A stretch of 64,000 nucleotides of DNA from assembly GCF_035083965.1 (NCBI RefSeq), contig NC_089724.1, forward strand, positions 20,354,974-20,418,973, written 5' to 3'. A program made the translations under genes and the position numbers. The notes beneath the pieces were generated by a model. That model saw nothing but the letters and a program-made list of their open reading frames with translations, had not been told where the DNA came from and searched no databases. Positions 12,632 through 23,078 of the stretch are shown one piece after another. How positions within the stretch are numbered: position 1 is the first letter of the stretch; every line of letters starts with the position of its first letter. Source of the DNA: Branchiostoma lanceolatum. Lineage: Eukaryota; Chordata; Leptocardii; Amphioxiformes; Branchiostomatidae.

Positions 12632-12642
12632 GACCATATCTA

Positions 12643-14960
12643 ATCCAAACATGAAGTTTTGTTCCACTGTTCCCGTTATGACGTCATGTTCGTCCACCCA
12701 GAAGTACTAGTGGCAGTGATCTCACACATACATGAATGTGTAGTACGGTGACCCGTACATGAATCAAATAGACCGATCCCACAGCCCCGCTGATTTCGGT
12801 CACAACTTATAGATTAAAAAAACAACAACACTGAAGTGAAGCAAAAATGAAAACTCTCTCACGTGTTCGGTCCACTGCCCGGTTATGTATGGCGTGACTG
12901 TGTGCGCACTGCGGAAAGTTGTTCAAATTAACTTTTATTAAGACCCTATGTTTCCACAGAACGGAGACTTGTGGGAAACCAATGAGCAACCTAATTGTAT
13001 CGGCTGTAGAAATCATCTAGAGTTAGGGTGACTTTGGACGTTTGGAGATATCGATGCTTGAGCGCTCACTGAAATACCGTGAAACACTTGTCAAATTAGT
13101 GGACGTTCAATTCAATCTTGATTCAGGCACCTGGCCCATATAAACACGACACAGAGAAAGGAGAGGAATGCATACCAATACAGAAACTGGGTTTACACAC
13201 GCATTTCCAAGCACACTCTGAGTGTGCTCCGAGTGTAAGTGTAAGTGCTCGGTAAGAGTATCACGTGTTTACTAGAACGTGTGTATGGAAAGGTTGGGAT
13301 CTGCGTCATTCTGGACCTTGTCGTCTAACAAGTACACATTAACCATATCGTTTCCCTATCTGAGTATCATTTAATTGCCCCGGGCTCCTCGTTACAAAAG
13401 AGCAACTGCGTCGATAGAAAATTAAAAGATATGCTTGACGCACCTGTGCGATTTCACTTCCACACATGTACGATGACGGGTATTTCGTCCAGCCAGTCAG
13501 TAATGCAATTGCAACCAAAATGTACTCCATACTACTACAAATGCAAGCGCATTTTTTGATTATGTTGACGTTCAAGCTTCAAATTAATTGATTTATTTCA
13601 CATGTCTTTGTGGATTGATAACTGCTTTGGTCATACCGCTTAATTAAAGAAGGAGATATATTCTGATCTCCCATACCCGTAGCAACCGCCGATCAAATCG
13701 GAGGACTTGACGAGGACTTTACTGCAGTCACGTCAGAGTTGCTCGAAGTACAAACATTGCCTACTGACACCTTTCTTTTCTTATCGTAGAATGTGTTCTC
13801 CGGTCCCACGAAAATCTTCTATTCTACCTGTCCAATGAGCGACACTGTCCCCGTACTTTGAACCTTCGTATCTCAGATTTGGAGGCGCTTTTGCTTATAA
13901 ATGCTTTGTTGTGAATTTGCTGTCATTAATCTACAATGATTTTACCTTTTAGAGTTCGTTGGTCTGTTGCTACTGAGTAAAATCAAAATAACAGGGATGA
14001 GTTTTCAGCTCTACGACTTAGAATAGCCAGAGAAAGGCTTTGGAATGGGCTATAAGTCTGAAATCTTTCGAAGTTGAACTGCACTGAAATTCTGCCAACA
14101 GCCTTCGGAAAACCAGCCAGGCATTCGCGGAGGCATTACCTAACACCCCACCCCATCTCAACCTCTGGCACGCCAACAAAAACGTTACCATATATTCGCA
14201 ATACGTTCGTTATATTTTGTCAAAAAGATACGATTCTGTATGACATGCAATTGGTTTCAGTCAGTTGAACGACTGCAGTCACTGCATGTATGTACGTTAA
14301 ACGACTAAAAGAAGAACACATTCAACTAATTCAATGTACTGCTTTGAACCTTTGGAACTGATGTGTCCTTGGTTACAACTGTTATGTCCATAACATGGAT
14401 ACTAGCTTCAACTGACAATTAAAATTTACATACCATAGTCACGTCTTCGTTTGGTTGATATCGTTGATTATCACACTTAATGAATAAAAGATTACACTTT
14501 TGTTCCTTTCATTGTCTGACAATGCCATTGATGACATCACGTTCGATGATTTGCGCCGTCGCGATTGGACAAATCTTGAAAAGGGCGAGAAAGCCCTTAG
14601 GTGTGCATGCGTGTCTGTCGGCTGTTCCACCACCTGCAGCTGTGACACGTAGAACCTATAGCTATCATAATTAATTCCACCTTGGCAAGGCTGTTTTTGT
14701 ATTCTTCTGAAAAGAAGTCTCACTAGTGCTGTGATTGGTCTAAACGTTCAAAGACACCGACTACCGCTTACTTGAAGTTGTTTCCACGTCTGTCGTATCA
14801 GAATATATTTTCAGATCGTGCCAAGACGCACAGCGACCAGTGCCAAGACGTGAGTCAGAGAGGCCACTACGTTTCTGATTGGTGAATGTGCGTACCTGCA
14901 AAGCAGAAGGTGGCGATATCTTAAACTCTATTTTCTGAACGCCACCTTGTAGTGACAGTC
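12643..14960. other. Intergenic, upstream of the first GPCR gene
   Basis: No gene recognised. A retrotransposon-tail-like stretch lies at 13115-13165 (GGCACCTGGCCCATAT, shared with 51800 in the same orientation). A perfect TGACGTCA (CRE-like) octamer is at 12679-12686, about 2.3 kb before the GPCR start; it may be chance. The last few hundred bases should hold the promoter and 5-prime UTR of the receptor gene. Confidence 0.4.
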
Positions 14961-17900
14961 ATGAACCTATCAGCAGGTTATAACGTCTCTGTGAACAGTT
15001 CGGACTTGTTCGATGCCCACCTCCAGCGGCTCATCGGGGTGGTGATGAACGGGCTGCTGACTCAGGGCGAGCTGTCGGCGGTGACGGCGGCGTACGGGGT
15101 CGTCTTCCTGGTCGGCGTCCTGGGCAACCTGCTGGTGGCCGTGGTGGTCCTGAAGGTCCCCCACATGCGCAGTCCCACCAACTACCTGCTGCTGAACCTG
15201 AGCGTGGCGGACCTGCTGGTACTGCTGGTCTGCATGCCCGTGTCTCTCATTGAAACATGGGTCGTCTTCCCCTGGCTACTAGGAGAGTTCATGTGTAAGT
15301 ACTAAGTACACTTCGTTATATAAGTGTATTCCGTAACAATTACTAACTTGTGGTGTAAGGCAGACGATAATTCATATTATTGTCGAAAACTAGTTAAACG
15401 AAACGAATACATGAGTCTAGTCAGACCCCATCTGGAATGAGCAAGTGCAGCATGGTACTCACACCACAAGGATCATATCAATAAAATCGAAGCTGTCCCA
15501 ACACTCACCATAGTACTAGTGCAATTTAGCTTGTCTCCGACCCGGAATGGAACACGCTTGAAAATAGAAGAGCTAATAGACTAACCATTATACAGAAATC
15601 TAGACAGTAGTGCTGCGTACCGGTACTGTGTACCGGTACTGTACCGTAAAAATTGATTAGGTACAGGTCCAAAATACCGTATCATGAAGTACCGGTATTG
15701 TACCGATATAAATTTACACCAAGTATGTGGCTATTTTGTGATTGATATCCTGACCTCATGCAACACCAAACGTGACCAAAGTGATACCCTGGAACAGCGT
15801 AACTGATATGCAACACATCACTCAGGCAGGTCGGGGGGTTTGAAAGCAAGGCCGAGGGAGTTTGGCGGTAGGAAATCTAGTTATGTTCTTTGAATAAAGT
15901 TGAAAACAGTGTGTTCTTTGAATAAAGTTGAAAACAGTTTATGTTTTTGTCATTGAAGAAGTTCAGAAAAACCATGTTAATTTTTCAAATTGTCCGGACC
16001 TATACCTAAACCTCGGTACCGGTACTTGTACCTGTACATGATGTTACGTTTAGGTACGCAGCACTACTAGACAGGCCTGGGCTTCCCGTTCGCGTTTCTG
16101 CAGCCTAGCCCGCGTCAATGGCGTCACAATCATATGGACTCAAAAAACTTCAACAAGGACTGTTATAGGTACTCTTACTTCACAATCATCTTGGACTGGA
16201 ACTTCCTTTCATATACATCCTCCCAAATTCTAGACCCGGCTAAGTTCAGGGTCCAAAACATGAGGAACCGACAATAACCCCCAACAAAAGGGGGCTCCCA
16301 GTATCTATCCAGAACTAGAACCAGAACCCGAGCTACCAGACCGACCACGGGTAGGATCGCCCGACGGCCTTATGTTTCAATACGTTTAAAACATTTGGGA
16401 GTATGGTGGGCACGACATAAATAGAATACAACACTATTTTCCTTAGATGTGAGGACTCCACCACTAGTTGGTGATGATACGTTTGTCAAACGGGAAAAGG
16501 GACCAATTTGATGTTGTTCTCTTGTGGAGTTTTGCGTCATTTTGCACGGACAGCAAGCAACCTTTGTCACAATTAAACGGACTAGATCAGATTAAATTGG
16601 TGCGGTAAGAGTTGTATAAAGCGTTTTAAAACATGAATGTGTATCTTTTCCCCGCACTGCATCAAAAGTGGGATTTGCTAATGACGATAGACATGTACTT
16701 GCCCGGTAAGACTGGTATTAGCTGCCTGTAGCAACCACGCGCACTACTGCCAGGTTAATCTGGCATTACCGGCACGGACTTACCGGTATACTTAACAGTT
16801 ATTGTCATTTAAAGGCTACTTCTCGTGCAGTTTTAGGTACAAACAACTCGTATGTCCAGATTCAATACCATGACAAGTGTGAGTTGGTATCCTGACAGAA
16901 AGGACAGGGAGCCCCATTTTGACCACTAATTGTGACCTACGTATCTGTAGTCCTCTCCTGCCCTCAACGTTTCGCAGAGTTTGGGAATGAACTAGAACAT
17001 GTGTGTATTGGGCGGGACATGGCAATGTTGGTGTAATACGTTTCAGGACATCGGTGTTTGCTGTCATTCTGCATACTATCCTGTGCACAACTCATTTAAA
17101 GAGATTTGCAGGTGCAATTGCCCTCAATTTTGTTGATTAGGGTAAGAAAAATGATCAAGGGTAGATTCTTGAGTCAGTTGCTAGGTTACCGGTTGATAGT
17201 TCTCTCCAAATAAAAACATTGTCAGTGTTGATTTGGATGCCTATTCTCCGCTCCCTATAAAGGAAATGGGATGATTTGCCAATTGACAAGGTAGCTATGA
17301 CCTTTATGCAGATTTGGACATTTAAAAGGGGAAGCATATGGCTTAAGATACATACGGAATTTAAAAGCTGTGAGTAAGTTATCAGGGTTTAGGCTGTTTA
17401 AAACAGTACATCTGTAGGTTTAACAAAGATCATGGATACTGTGAAATAACCTCAAAGGTTATTTCTCTCAAATATCATGCTTTCGAATGTTCACCATTTT
17501 AGACAGTCAAATGTCAATGACAGTCAAAACAAGGACGATGGCAGTCAAAACAAGATGTATTGGTATTGCAGGAGATGTAGAAATGAAACCCAGATCCATA
17601 TGATAGCTTGATCCGTAAAGATGCTATACATTTTGCCTCTGGAACACTAAGGACCTATTGTGTTCATTAATACGCTTCCCAATGATGCTCTAGATGCTGC
17701 CAAAGCTGTACAAGTAACCACCGAGCATGGGGCACTGTCCTATATGTAGACCAATGTTGTTTTTCTGTTCACGTTCCAGGGATACTCCTAATAATATAAG
17801 CTTCACCATCATTAAAGTCTGCCCTCTAAGATACGGACAAGAAAAATGGGGCAAGAGCTTGCCGGAGAGTAAGGGATACCAGTGTTCCCAATATTTCCTC

Positions 17901-19933
17901 CATAGATCCAGTCCTTTTAGAAACAGATTTTTACTGGACACCTTGCTATTTAGTTTTGTGGGCCTTCATTGGTTTGTCGATTTTTGCTTTCAAAATCCAC
18001 CGGTCACCAAATATCCTCACCTGTTATCAGTGAACAATCCGTTAAACTATGTAAAAAAACGGAGTATTTGGATTTTGTTTTTGCAACGTCGGTAAAGTTT
18101 ACACCACTTTGACGAAAAAAAGTTGGTTCCATCTAAAACTGACCCGGGGTCAATAAACGGGGGGTTAGATAAACATCAATTACTTGTATGGCAATATTGG
18201 TGGCATGGTACATCATTAAATCGTGACCTTTGAGTAACAAGCATTCCGGATCCGATGAAGTGCTTGGGCACACATGCATTTTAGACTACAAATGGGATTT
18301 CATTTGTCAAACGATAGAATCAAGAAGTTACAGTCATTATCTTAACTACTTCATATATACTGGACCAAAGCCTCCTTCAACTGTAATTCGCCTCCAAATT
18401 CATAACATTCCAAAACACCCCTGATCAATAGGAGAATAGCTTTTTATATCCGAAGTAACTGTTCAAAATATCGGGTAGCATCGTTGAACAAAATGAACTG
18501 GTGGTATTTGTGGGATACTTGTCAAAATAAGCGCGTTTGAGAGGATCTTCTGAAAACAAACACAGGTATCTCGCCCAAAAGAATTCTAGAGATAAAAATG
18601 TGACTTAAATCACATCAAAATTGTTACCATGAATATGTTACCATATATATGATTGTGAGCAATGAAAGTCATTTAAAAGGCTCATGATGGCACTTGATGT
18701 TTTCTCTCCGCAGGCTACTTCTCTCCGTACATGGAGTTCGTGACGTTCCACGCCTCCACCCTGACCATCATGGCCATCAGTGTGGAGCGCTACTACGTCG
18801 TCTGCAGGCCGCTCCACTGCAGGGAGACCCTGACGGGCCGGTTCATCGCCGGCGTGCTGGCGGTGCTGTGGCCGGCAGCCTTCATCACCAGTCTGCCTGT
18901 TCTGTTCATCACACAGTTCAGGCAGATCGACTCTGTAGGACCGGACCCGCTCTACACGTGCGAGACTGAAACTGACACCTTCTGGGCTAAGGTGTGTTAT
19001 TGTTGGAGTTATACAGACGGCAATAGTTGTCACTATAGACTCTGAACTCAGTTGAACTTGGGGTCCACATTTTTCACAATGAAGTCATAATAATGGGCGG
19101 AGTATGTCAAGCCATTGTAAATTGATTGTTATTAATACGGACGCCCAATCCTATTGTCTTCAATGACAACGTTTCTTTGCCATCGTTTAAGTCACCATTT
19201 CTCTGCACACAGAAATGCCACCCCATTGAGATGCATGCGGACTGGTTTTATACTTTGTTTTCTTTTTAAGGACTCATACAGCGTGTTACTTGATGATTTC
19301 GTTTTCAAAATCATTCTTGGTCGGTTAAAAAACACTAGATCTATAAATGCAATGATATTCCTGTCTCAACAATTACAATGTACCCAGAAGGCTTAACAGG
19401 ATATTGTTTCCACCTCGCAGGTGTACCTGGTGTCCAGCGCAGCCGTGTTTTATTTCCTACCCATCGTGCTGCTGTCTGGCTGCTGTCTGGTCATCAGCCG
19501 CCACCTCAACAACCCTGACGTCCAGCCGTCCGTGGGACAGAGGGCGGCGGTGGACAACCGGATCCGCTCCCGCAAACAGGTGACCTACATGCTGCTGGCC
19601 GTGGCCGTGCTGTTCTTCATCTGTCTCCTGCCCTACCGCGTCACCGTGCTGGGCTTCATCTACGCCCCGGAGGAAATGTTGCAGTTGCTGGGCAACAAGG
19701 GCGTGCTGATCCTCGTCATCATCTGCCGCATCATGGTGTACATCAACTCCACAGTCAACCCCATCCTCTACAACACCACCTCCACCAACTTCCGCAGCGC
19801 CTTCAAGCAGGCCATCGGTATCAAAACTGGGAGAAAGACCAGACGAGGAACGGCAGAAGCGATGCGAAACACCAGCAACACCCACATGCGCACACACAGA
19901 AGATCGACTGCCATTTCTCTTTATGTACGCTAG
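14961..19933 (+). CDS. Class A (rhodopsin-type) peptide-receptor-like GPCR, copy 1, three exons
   Basis: Exons 14961-15294, 18714-18991 and 19421-19933 join in phase (1125 nt, 374 aa). Seven membrane segments are visible. Residues 1-40 are extracellular with several N-x-S/T sites; TM1 is at about 41-64 with the GN motif; TM2 has NLSVADLL; C112 and C194 would form the conserved disulfide; ERY (136-138) replaces DRY; TM5 starts near 205; TM6 is at about 257-281 with CLLP where CWxP is usual; TM7 has NPILY (317-321). The sequence resembles the GHSR/TRH/neuromedin-like beta group of peptide receptors, but ligand and orthology are unknown. The start is the first ATG; the intron 1 donor GTAAGT splits the Cys112 codon. 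It pairs with the near-identical inverted copy at 30045-32158. The C-terminal tail after residue 337 is unlike the copy. Confidence 0.92.
15405..16380 (+). mobile_element. Degenerate non-LTR reverse transcriptase C-terminus in GPCR intron 1
   Basis: Conceptual translation with stops and frameshifts shows the usual end region of a CR1/jockey-type ORF2: SLVRPHLE near 15412, a KDHINKIEAV phrase near 15470, an NTLENRRANRLTIIQK phrase just before the MITE at 15608, and after the MITE a YSYFTIILDWN ... QILDPAKFR stretch (about 16165-16255), the counterpart of FFPRTIxxWNxLP. The relic is sense to the GPCR and clearly dead. The hAT-type MITE inserted into it later. Confidence 0.75.
15608..16066. mobile_element. 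hAT-type MITE with 8-bp target-site duplication
   Basis: Terminal inverted repeats TAGTGCTGCGTACC (15608) and GGTACGCAGCACTA (to 16066) are exact for 14 bp. The octamer CTAGACAG lies directly outside both ends (15600-15607 and 16067-16074) and fits the nTnnnnAn consensus of hAT target sites. The 459-bp interior is non-coding, rich in CCGGTAC words near both ends, with a 28-bp direct duplication at about 15883-15940. The superfamily call rests on the start TAG, the 8-bp duplication and its consensus. Confidence 0.9.
16381..18713. other. Rest of GPCR copy 1 intron 1
   Basis: Mostly AT-rich, unique-looking sequence. Frames at 17690-18095 are open on both strands but show no family I recognise. 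Intron 1 is 3.4 kb here against about 0.5 kb in the second GPCR copy, largely because of the retrotransposon relic and MITE. Confidence 0.4.
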
Positions 19934-21335
19934 ATACTGCCGTTGAAGTAAGGACTTTGACACTGCGGCCAATGACTAGCTCGTATCGAAATATCATATT
20001 CCTTAACACTTTTACAGAACTGCAACTTTTTTTTCCCAATTTCGATCCGCTATTTCAATGGTCGGACGTCCTGCTCCACAAATTGATTAGATATGCTTAA
20101 ATTCATTTGAAAATTATGAAGTCACTATGGTATATGCCTGTATCATACTATTTTACAATGATAAAACTATTAACAAATGTTCTCATTAAAAGCATATTGC
20201 TCTGTATGTCAATATGTGCAAATCGTCATTGATCATATTTGGACTAGAACATATTGAGGCAATACCGATACCGTGTTGTATATCATGATGTAGAACAGGA
20301 CGATTACAATGTATATTTTGCCTTTATTGCCTTGTCATCGGTGTGTCATAATTGTGCATCAAGTTATGAAGGATATAGCGACAAGTCACGCTGACTCTGT
20401 ATATGGAATATGGTGTAGTTATCAGTTGTAATATAACTAGTGTAGGATATTCTCATTGATTGCTAACTTAAGAACAGAACTGATTTTGGATACCGAACAC
20501 ATATCCGATAAGTGCACTTGAGAAAATTATTTTAGATGTGACAATGGTTAATGTACTGTATGACTTTTCATATTTGATTTCCTTGAATGTAACATTCCTT
20601 AACTGTCTAAAGACCATTCAAGATAGCGTGGACTTATTTGTTTATCTGTCAAAAGTAACCGTTACTGTATTTGAAAAGAACGCTACTTCAGTAGAAAGTT
20701 ATAATATGATGATCTGGTAGTTTAACGCAGATGTATAACATTGTGTTTAGTAGCGACTATAACTTGCACATAGTAGTTGTAGGAGTTGAAACTCTTGACG
20801 ACGATATTCGCCCGATGATGAAAGGTTTGCATAACGTGCTCTTTCAGACTTGTAAGCCTCAGTACAGACAATAAAGGGAAGGGAGTTAACAAGTACACTG
20901 TACAGTAATCATACGTGTTTTTGATATCAAAGACCCAACAAGGTAGATAATTATGCACAAGATCTGTTCCGATGGATTTAGTTAGTTTGAGAGGGAAGTT
21001 GCGAAGGCACTCAAACTTGTACTGACAAACAGAGGCCCCCCCTCGCCCTTTCCTTGTCTGTCCTCTATCGCTATGTAAGCTCAGCTCCACATTCAACCCT
21101 GCGTTTTGGCATGGTGAATATATCAATAGTCCTTATCCCCGTCAAATTTGCCTTAGTACTTCTGCTGAATGTACGCTGACCAGTACCCACTGTACCCAAT
21201 CTAAAGAAGCATTATTTGCATCAAACTTAAGAACAGAGAAGGCCTTAATTACAAAGGTCTCACCACTGTCTCCTTTTCAACAGGGCAGGGGGTAAAGCTG
21301 ACTACTCAGTATCCCTGTTCTTATAAACCCTCGCC
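19934..21335. other. Region between convergent GPCR copy 1 and the Kelch-like gene
   Basis: Should contain the 3-prime UTRs of both convergent genes. A minus-strand frame of 134 codons at 20722-21126 shows no domain. A TTTATT at about 20322 could be the minus-strand polyadenylation signal of the Kelch gene, but this is weak. Confidence 0.35.
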
Positions 21336-23078
21336 CTAACTACGAGGCCTGTGTATTAGCCACTGTACATTTACGTTCTGTACAGTGGCGGACACGTGAG
21401 AGTTGACGGCGGCTGGTAGGTACATCTCCACCCAGGTGTTCTTGGAGGGGTCGTACACGTGCATGGTGGAGAGGGTGTCCTGCGTGTTGGTGTCCTCCCC
21501 TCCGGTTACGTAGATTTTCCCGTCTAGAGCAGCCACGGAGCAGTACATCCGGTCATACGGCAGGGGCGGGACGTCTATCCATTGGTCGGCATCTGGGTTG
21601 TAGAGTTGCATGAGTCTGGTAGACGTGAACGTGACGCCCAGTACCGCGATCAGCCCGCGAGCCGCGGCGCTGCACACGGCCCATGTTGACGTAGGTAGCG
21701 GCGACACGTACTCCCAATCACGCCGATCCAGGCTGTAGCACTGAACCTTTGCCGTGGATGAATGCTCTCCGGGCGTGGCGCCGCCGAATACATAGATCTT
21801 CTCACCGTAGGCAGTCGCAGAGGCCATTTCCACCTCTTGAAGCATTGAGTCGAATCGCTCCCATTCTGTGAAACGTGACACGTTCAAACGTTCTACGCTG
21901 GCCGTCTTAATGTGTCCGTCAAACCCGCCTAAGACGTACACGTAGTCTCCCAGGGAGACGCTACAGTGCCGATAACGTGCACGATTTAACTCCGGTGCTC
22001 CTATCCAGTTGTCGTCCATCAAGTCGTACACTTGGACCAAACTGAGGGGGCGTTTTCGGTACGAGTCGTAGCCGCCCGTCACAAACACACGATGGCCTGC
22101 CGCCGCCACGGCGTAGTATTTCATATCGTACTTAGGCAGCTGCTTACACTGCCGCCAGTAGTCTGTGGCGGTTTCGTACATAAACACACCTCTACACTCC
22201 TGCTCATGTTTGCCCCACAGCCCACCCACGATCAGCATGACGTCGGTCGAGCCTCGGTCATACCCGGGGAAGTTCGGAGTTACGTAGTCTTCTACAAGTT
22301 TTCCTCCGGCTGCCTGCTGTTCCTTTGCACGCGTTATTACCTCCAGGCTCTCTTTAGACTCGCGGATCAAGTAATACTCGTCAGGTAACCTGTCTAGATA
22401 GTCAGGTGCGATCTTATTGAGTTGCGTGACTTTTAAGAGGTCCGTCAAATGCTGTTTCCTCTTGTCATCGTCCCACTGCACCCACCTCATGACTGCTTCC
22501 AGGATCTGCTCCTTACCCTTGACGTTGGTTGCTGGGTTACAGATGTACGTTCTTAAGACGTCCAAAGAAATGTCAAGAAACTCGTCCGATTTCGCAACAT
22601 CTGGGAAGTGATCCAGGGTGTACTTATGGGCTTCTTCCTTCAGGGCCAGACACTGGTGCGCAAGCGCGAAATGCTGGATGCCGAGACTGTTGGACATGTC
22701 GATATGCCGTTGAAGGAAAGCTGCGCATGCGTGCTTGAGATCCGGGAACTGAAAGAGTTCTGCGGCGGACAGCAGCCCCTGACAGTTGTCGATGGTGATC
22801 TTCGCCTCAGATGTGTAGATGTAGTCCAAGAGGAGCGCCATGGTCCTGGGCTCGAGCTCGTGGATCCGTATCTCCTTCTGGCGACTCTCGCGGAGAGATC
22901 CGGAGAACATGGTTGAGAAGTAGGGACTACAGGCGGCCAGCACGGCGCGGTGGCACGGGAAGGTGCAGTGTTCTACCCGCAACACCACGTCCGTGAACTC
23001 CCCGGACAGCTGCTGGTCACGCAGAGTCTGGAACAGGCTGCGGATGTGAGAAGGGCACCGGAAGTCATACTCCGTCAT
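21336..23078 (-). CDS. Kelch-like protein (BTB-BACK-Kelch), intronless
   Basis: A single 580-codon frame. BTB/POZ domain at about residues 20-125 (phrases GEFTDVVLRV, FPCHRAVLAACSPYF and LLLDYIYTSE), BACK domain at about 130-235 (YTLDHFPDVAKSDEFLDI, EAVMRWVQWDD), then six Kelch blades at about 280-575 (for example MLIVGG, VFVTGGYD, VYVLGGFDG, IYVFGGA, IYVTGGED with downstream W residues). Family members are substrate adaptors that bind CUL3 through BTB and recruit targets through the propeller for ubiquitination. Length is typical. The closest vertebrate KLHL cannot be chosen by eye. The start at 23078 is the first ATG and gives the usual N-terminus. The single exon suggests an old retrocopy. 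It lies between two converging GPCR genes. Confidence 0.93.
   Translation of the reverse strand: MTEYDFRCPSHIRSLFQTLRDQQLSGEFTDVVLRVEHCTFPCHRAVLAACSPYFSTMFSGSLRESRQKEIRIHELEPRTMALLLDYIYTSEAKITIDNCQGLLSAAELFQFPDLKHACAAFLQRHIDMSNSLGIQHFALAHQCLALKEEAHKYTLDHFPDVAKSDEFLDISLDVLRTYICNPATNVKGKEQILEAVMRWVQWDDDKRKQHLTDLLKVTQLNKIAPDYLDRLPDEYYLIRESKESLEVITRAKEQQAAGGKLVEDYVTPNFPGYDRGSTDVMLIVGGLWGKHEQECRGVFMYETATDYWRQCKQLPKYDMKYYAVAAAGHRVFVTGGYDSYRKRPLSLVQVYDLMDDNWIGAPELNRARYRHCSVSLGDYVYVLGGFDGHIKTASVERLNVSRFTEWERFDSMLQEVEMASATAYGEKIYVFGGATPGEHSSTAKVQCYSLDRRDWEYVSPLPTSTWAVCSAAARGLIAVLGVTFTSTRLMQLYNPDADQWIDVPPLPYDRMYCSVAALDGKIYVTGGEDTNTQDTLSTMHVYDPSKNTWVEMYLPAAVNSHVSATVQNVNVQWLIHRPRS

Noticed and set aside
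17690..18095. Overlapping open frames on both strands in GPCR intron 1
   Set aside because: No recognised family or repeated-copy evidence; left as unassigned intron sequence.
19457..19972. 171-codon minus-strand frame opposite GPCR exon 3
   Set aside because: It is the antisense shadow of a GC-rich coding exon; the same happens opposite the other GPCR exons.
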